Below are positions 59,136 to 60,547 of a stretch of 60,547 nucleotides of DNA, one piece after another; within the stretch, counting starts at the first letter, position 1, and every line of letters begins with the position of its first letter. The stretch is from the NCBI GenBank assembly GCA_025144245.1, contig JALXXC010000012.1, forward strand, positions 1-60,547, in the 5' to 3' direction. This DNA is from Corynebacterium sp. p3-SID1145. Its GTDB lineage: Bacteria; Actinomycetota; Actinomycetes; Mycobacteriales; Mycobacteriaceae. The notes beneath the pieces are model-generated. The model had not been told where the DNA came from, did no database searches, and saw nothing but the letters and a program-made list of their open reading frames with translations. The translations under genes were made by a program, and so were the position numbers.

Positions 59136-60401
59136 GTGATTTCGCGTCGTACTATTGCTCCATTTGCCATTCTCGGCCTCGCGCTGAGCCTCACTCCGAT
59201 CGCCCAGGCGGCTCCGGAGAGAGGTGCTGAGCAGGTTGCCGCCGCAATCGCAGCTCCGGGTGCACCCATGCGTGTGCGCCCGTTCGACGTGGAGCACCCG
59301 TACGGGCCGGATCAGCCGGACACCTACGAGCTCACGGGAGTGCACACCCACCCGGAGATGTACACGCGGTCGTGCTCGCAGGGGCCGGTCGGCGAGGTCG
59401 CGCTCGACAACGGCGGGAAGCAGCGCGTCATGCTCACGGCGGGGCACTGCGTCTCGGGCGAGTCCGACTTCGGCGTGATCATGGACCAGGACGTCTACGC
59501 CCCGGTCCGCGGCGGGTACGAGCGCGTGGGCACGACCGGCATGGTGCGCACCGTCAACGTTCCCAGCGGGTACGACAGCTTATCGACGGCCGCCCGCAAG
59601 GCCCGCAACTCCACCGACTGGGGCATCGTGGTGCTGGATCCCGCCACCGAAGCCGACGGCGCTTCCGCCTCACGCGACCGCTTCGGCGGCAACGCCAGCA
59701 CCCCCGTTCCCCTGACTAGTGTGCGCGACTACCCCACTCTGGCACCCGGCCAGTTCCGCCTGGATAACTTCGGTCAACCGCTGTGCAAGGACGGCGACGT
59801 GGGGGCGCGTAAGTGCGGTTACCAGATCCTCTACACCTCCGATTCGGTGTGGAGCTGGGGTCTCGACTACGCGCCGGGCGATTCCGGCGGTGTCAACTAC
59901 GACCCGAAGTCGGGCGAGATCGTCGGCATGACGTCGATGGCTCTCGGTCCGTTGGGGACCGCGCAGCGCGCCGACCGCGCCCTCGAAGAGGGCTACGGCA
60001 TCGCCGACGGCCAGGTCAACGAGAAGTTCACCCCGGCTGCACCGGCAGAAAAGCGCGCCGACTTTGTCACCTCCGACGAGGAGACGCAGGAAGTCCAGCA
60101 GTACTTGGTGGACAACAACCCGTCCATCCCCGCAGAACAGTTCACTCCGCCCACCCCGAAGCAGCAGTTCGACGCGGCGGTCGGCGCGGCCCAGCGGGAT
60201 GCCGCAACCATCGCCGGCGATACCCAGACTTTCGCCGCCAGCGCCGCAGTCGCAGTGGCCACGGGTGCCGCCAGCCCAGCGGAAGTCGGCGACGCTGCCA
60301 ACCACTTCGGCAACGCCGTGGGCGCCTACGCTTCCGCCCACGCGGACAATGTCGCGGCCGCGGGCCTGAACTGGGCCCTCGACGAATTCGGCTACAACTA
60401 G
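59136..60401 (+). CDS. Secreted trypsin-like serine protease (S1 family)
   Basis: The 421-residue protein (GTG start) has a signal peptide cleaved about residue 25 (AQA). The catalytic triad is readable: His 104 in MLTAGHCVSG, Asp 161 in STDWGIVVL and Ser 250 in APGDSGGVNY. Cys 217 and Cys 227 could form a disulfide. Residues about 290-421 are an Ala-rich extension. Its stop codon overlaps the stop of an IS481 transposase on the opposite strand. Natural substrate unknown. Confidence 0.93.
   Translation: MISRRTIAPFAILGLALSLTPIAQAAPERGAEQVAAAIAAPGAPMRVRPFDVEHPYGPDQPDTYELTGVHTHPEMYTRSCSQGPVGEVALDNGGKQRVMLTAGHCVSGESDFGVIMDQDVYAPVRGGYERVGTTGMVRTVNVPSGYDSLSTAARKARNSTDWGIVVLDPATEADGASASRDRFGGNASTPVPLTSVRDYPTLAPGQFRLDNFGQPLCKDGDVGARKCGYQILYTSDSVWSWGLDYAPGDSGGVNYDPKSGEIVGMTSMALGPLGTAQRADRALEEGYGIADGQVNEKFTPAAPAEKRADFVTSDEETQEVQQYLVDNNPSIPAEQFTPPTPKQQFDAAVGAAQRDAATIAGDTQTFAASAAVAVATGAASPAEVGDAANHFGNAVGAYASAHADNVAAAGLNWALDEFGYN
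59578..59588 (+). repeat. GCTTATCGACG 11-mer inside the protease gene
   Basis: Here the third frame is used: it encodes Ser-Leu-Ser-Thr (AGC TTA TCG ACG), showing that the motif is not tied to one peptide. TTA and TCG are unusual choices next to the surrounding GC-rich codons. Confidence 0.9.
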
Positions 60402-60547
60402 CTGTACTGACCGGGTACGTTGGTCAAGCGTGAGAAGGGCGGCTGGTTGCCGCAAGCGGTGTGGGGCCGGTGGTGGTTGTAGTAGTGCAGCCAGCCGTCG
60501 AGTTCTCCGCGGCGTTCGGTCTCGCTGGTGTAGCAGCGGGCGTAGGG
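60398..60547 (-). mobile_element. IS481-family transposase, C-terminal fragment cut by the window edge
   Basis: The last 49 codons of a transposase are readable on the minus strand. They contain TSETERRGELDGWLHYYNHH, then RPHTACGNQPPFSRL and a TNVPGQYS end, which is the C-terminal rve integrase-core ending of IS481-type elements. The rest lies beyond the window. The transposase stop overlaps the last codon and stop of the protease gene, so the element end is at or very near the protease 3' end. Confidence 0.88.

Noticed and set aside
20..59588. Interpreting the 11-mer as DnaA boxes
   Set aside because: TTATCGACG shares seven of nine bases with the DnaA box TTATCCACA, but the consistent G at position 6 and G at position 9, the flanking GC and the scattered genome-like distribution do not fit a replication origin. 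No dnaA gene or AT-rich cluster is nearby.
20..59588. Interpreting the 11-mer as a strand-orienting (KOPS or Chi-like) signal
   Set aside because: The orientations are 8 to 6, without the strong strand bias such signals need. The window is only 60 kb, so a weak bias cannot be excluded.
1..60547. CRISPR array
   Set aside because: No regularly spaced direct repeats of 20-40 bases and no cas genes. The tandem repeats seen (13, 15 and 8 bp) have no spacers.

Overview
The window looks like a chromosomal segment of a high-GC Gram-positive actinobacterium, most likely a Corynebacterium. This rests on recognisable proteins (menaquinone side-chain reductase MenJ, the lipomannan mannosyltransferase MgtA, a 33-residue bS22 gene, a SenX3/RegX3 pair beside phosphoglycerate mutase) and on a gene order that follows, from memory, the Mycobacterium tuberculosis Rv0489-Rv0562 region and the Corynebacterium glutamicum haem/menaquinone region. 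No database search was possible, so the species is not assigned.

Layout. 1-5.9 kb: ribosomal and transcription genes on the minus strand (secE, nusG, rplK, rplA, rplJ, rplL), interrupted by one plus-strand nuclease-like gene. 5.9-8.4 kb: tRNA-Trp, tRNA-Met, tRNA-Thr, a secreted lamin-tail protein and tRNA-Tyr. 8.5-28.4 kb: a dispersed menaquinone cluster (polyprenyl synthase, menJ, menG, menD, menC, menB, menE, menA). Interleaved with it are mgtA, small membrane proteins, a DASS transporter, a Phd/VapC toxin-antitoxin pair, an ABC exporter with a two-component system, and a glycosyltransferase. 28.4-34.5 kb: small genes, an XRE regulator and the cytochrome c maturation system (ccsB, resB, ccdA, a TlpA/ResA thioredoxin) plus a histidine phosphatase. 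34.5-50 kb: haem biosynthesis (hemL, hemG, hemE, hemB, hemD, hemC, hemA) with a frameshifted aldose-epimerase gene, a VTT membrane protein and a P-type ATPase relative lacking its catalytic motifs. 50-60.5 kb: a glutaredoxin-like gene, a HAD phosphatase, bS22, a BldC-like regulator, proC, ppx, a cysteine-rich protein, regX3/senX3, gpmA, a secreted trypsin-like protease and the end of an IS481-type transposase cut by the window edge.

Functionally the segment brings together electron-carrier synthesis (menaquinone), haem synthesis and cytochrome c assembly, i.e. the respiratory chain.

The most unusual signal is not a gene. The non-palindromic 11-mer GCTTATCGACG (reverse complement CGTCGATAAGC) occurs 14 times exactly, with several one-mismatch copies, in both orientations, in coding and non-coding DNA and in different reading frames. 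About 0.03 copies would be expected by chance in a window of this size. The second notable item is the catalytically dead P-type ATPase inside the haem cluster. Coordinates are read by eye and may be off by a base or two for hairpins and repeats.
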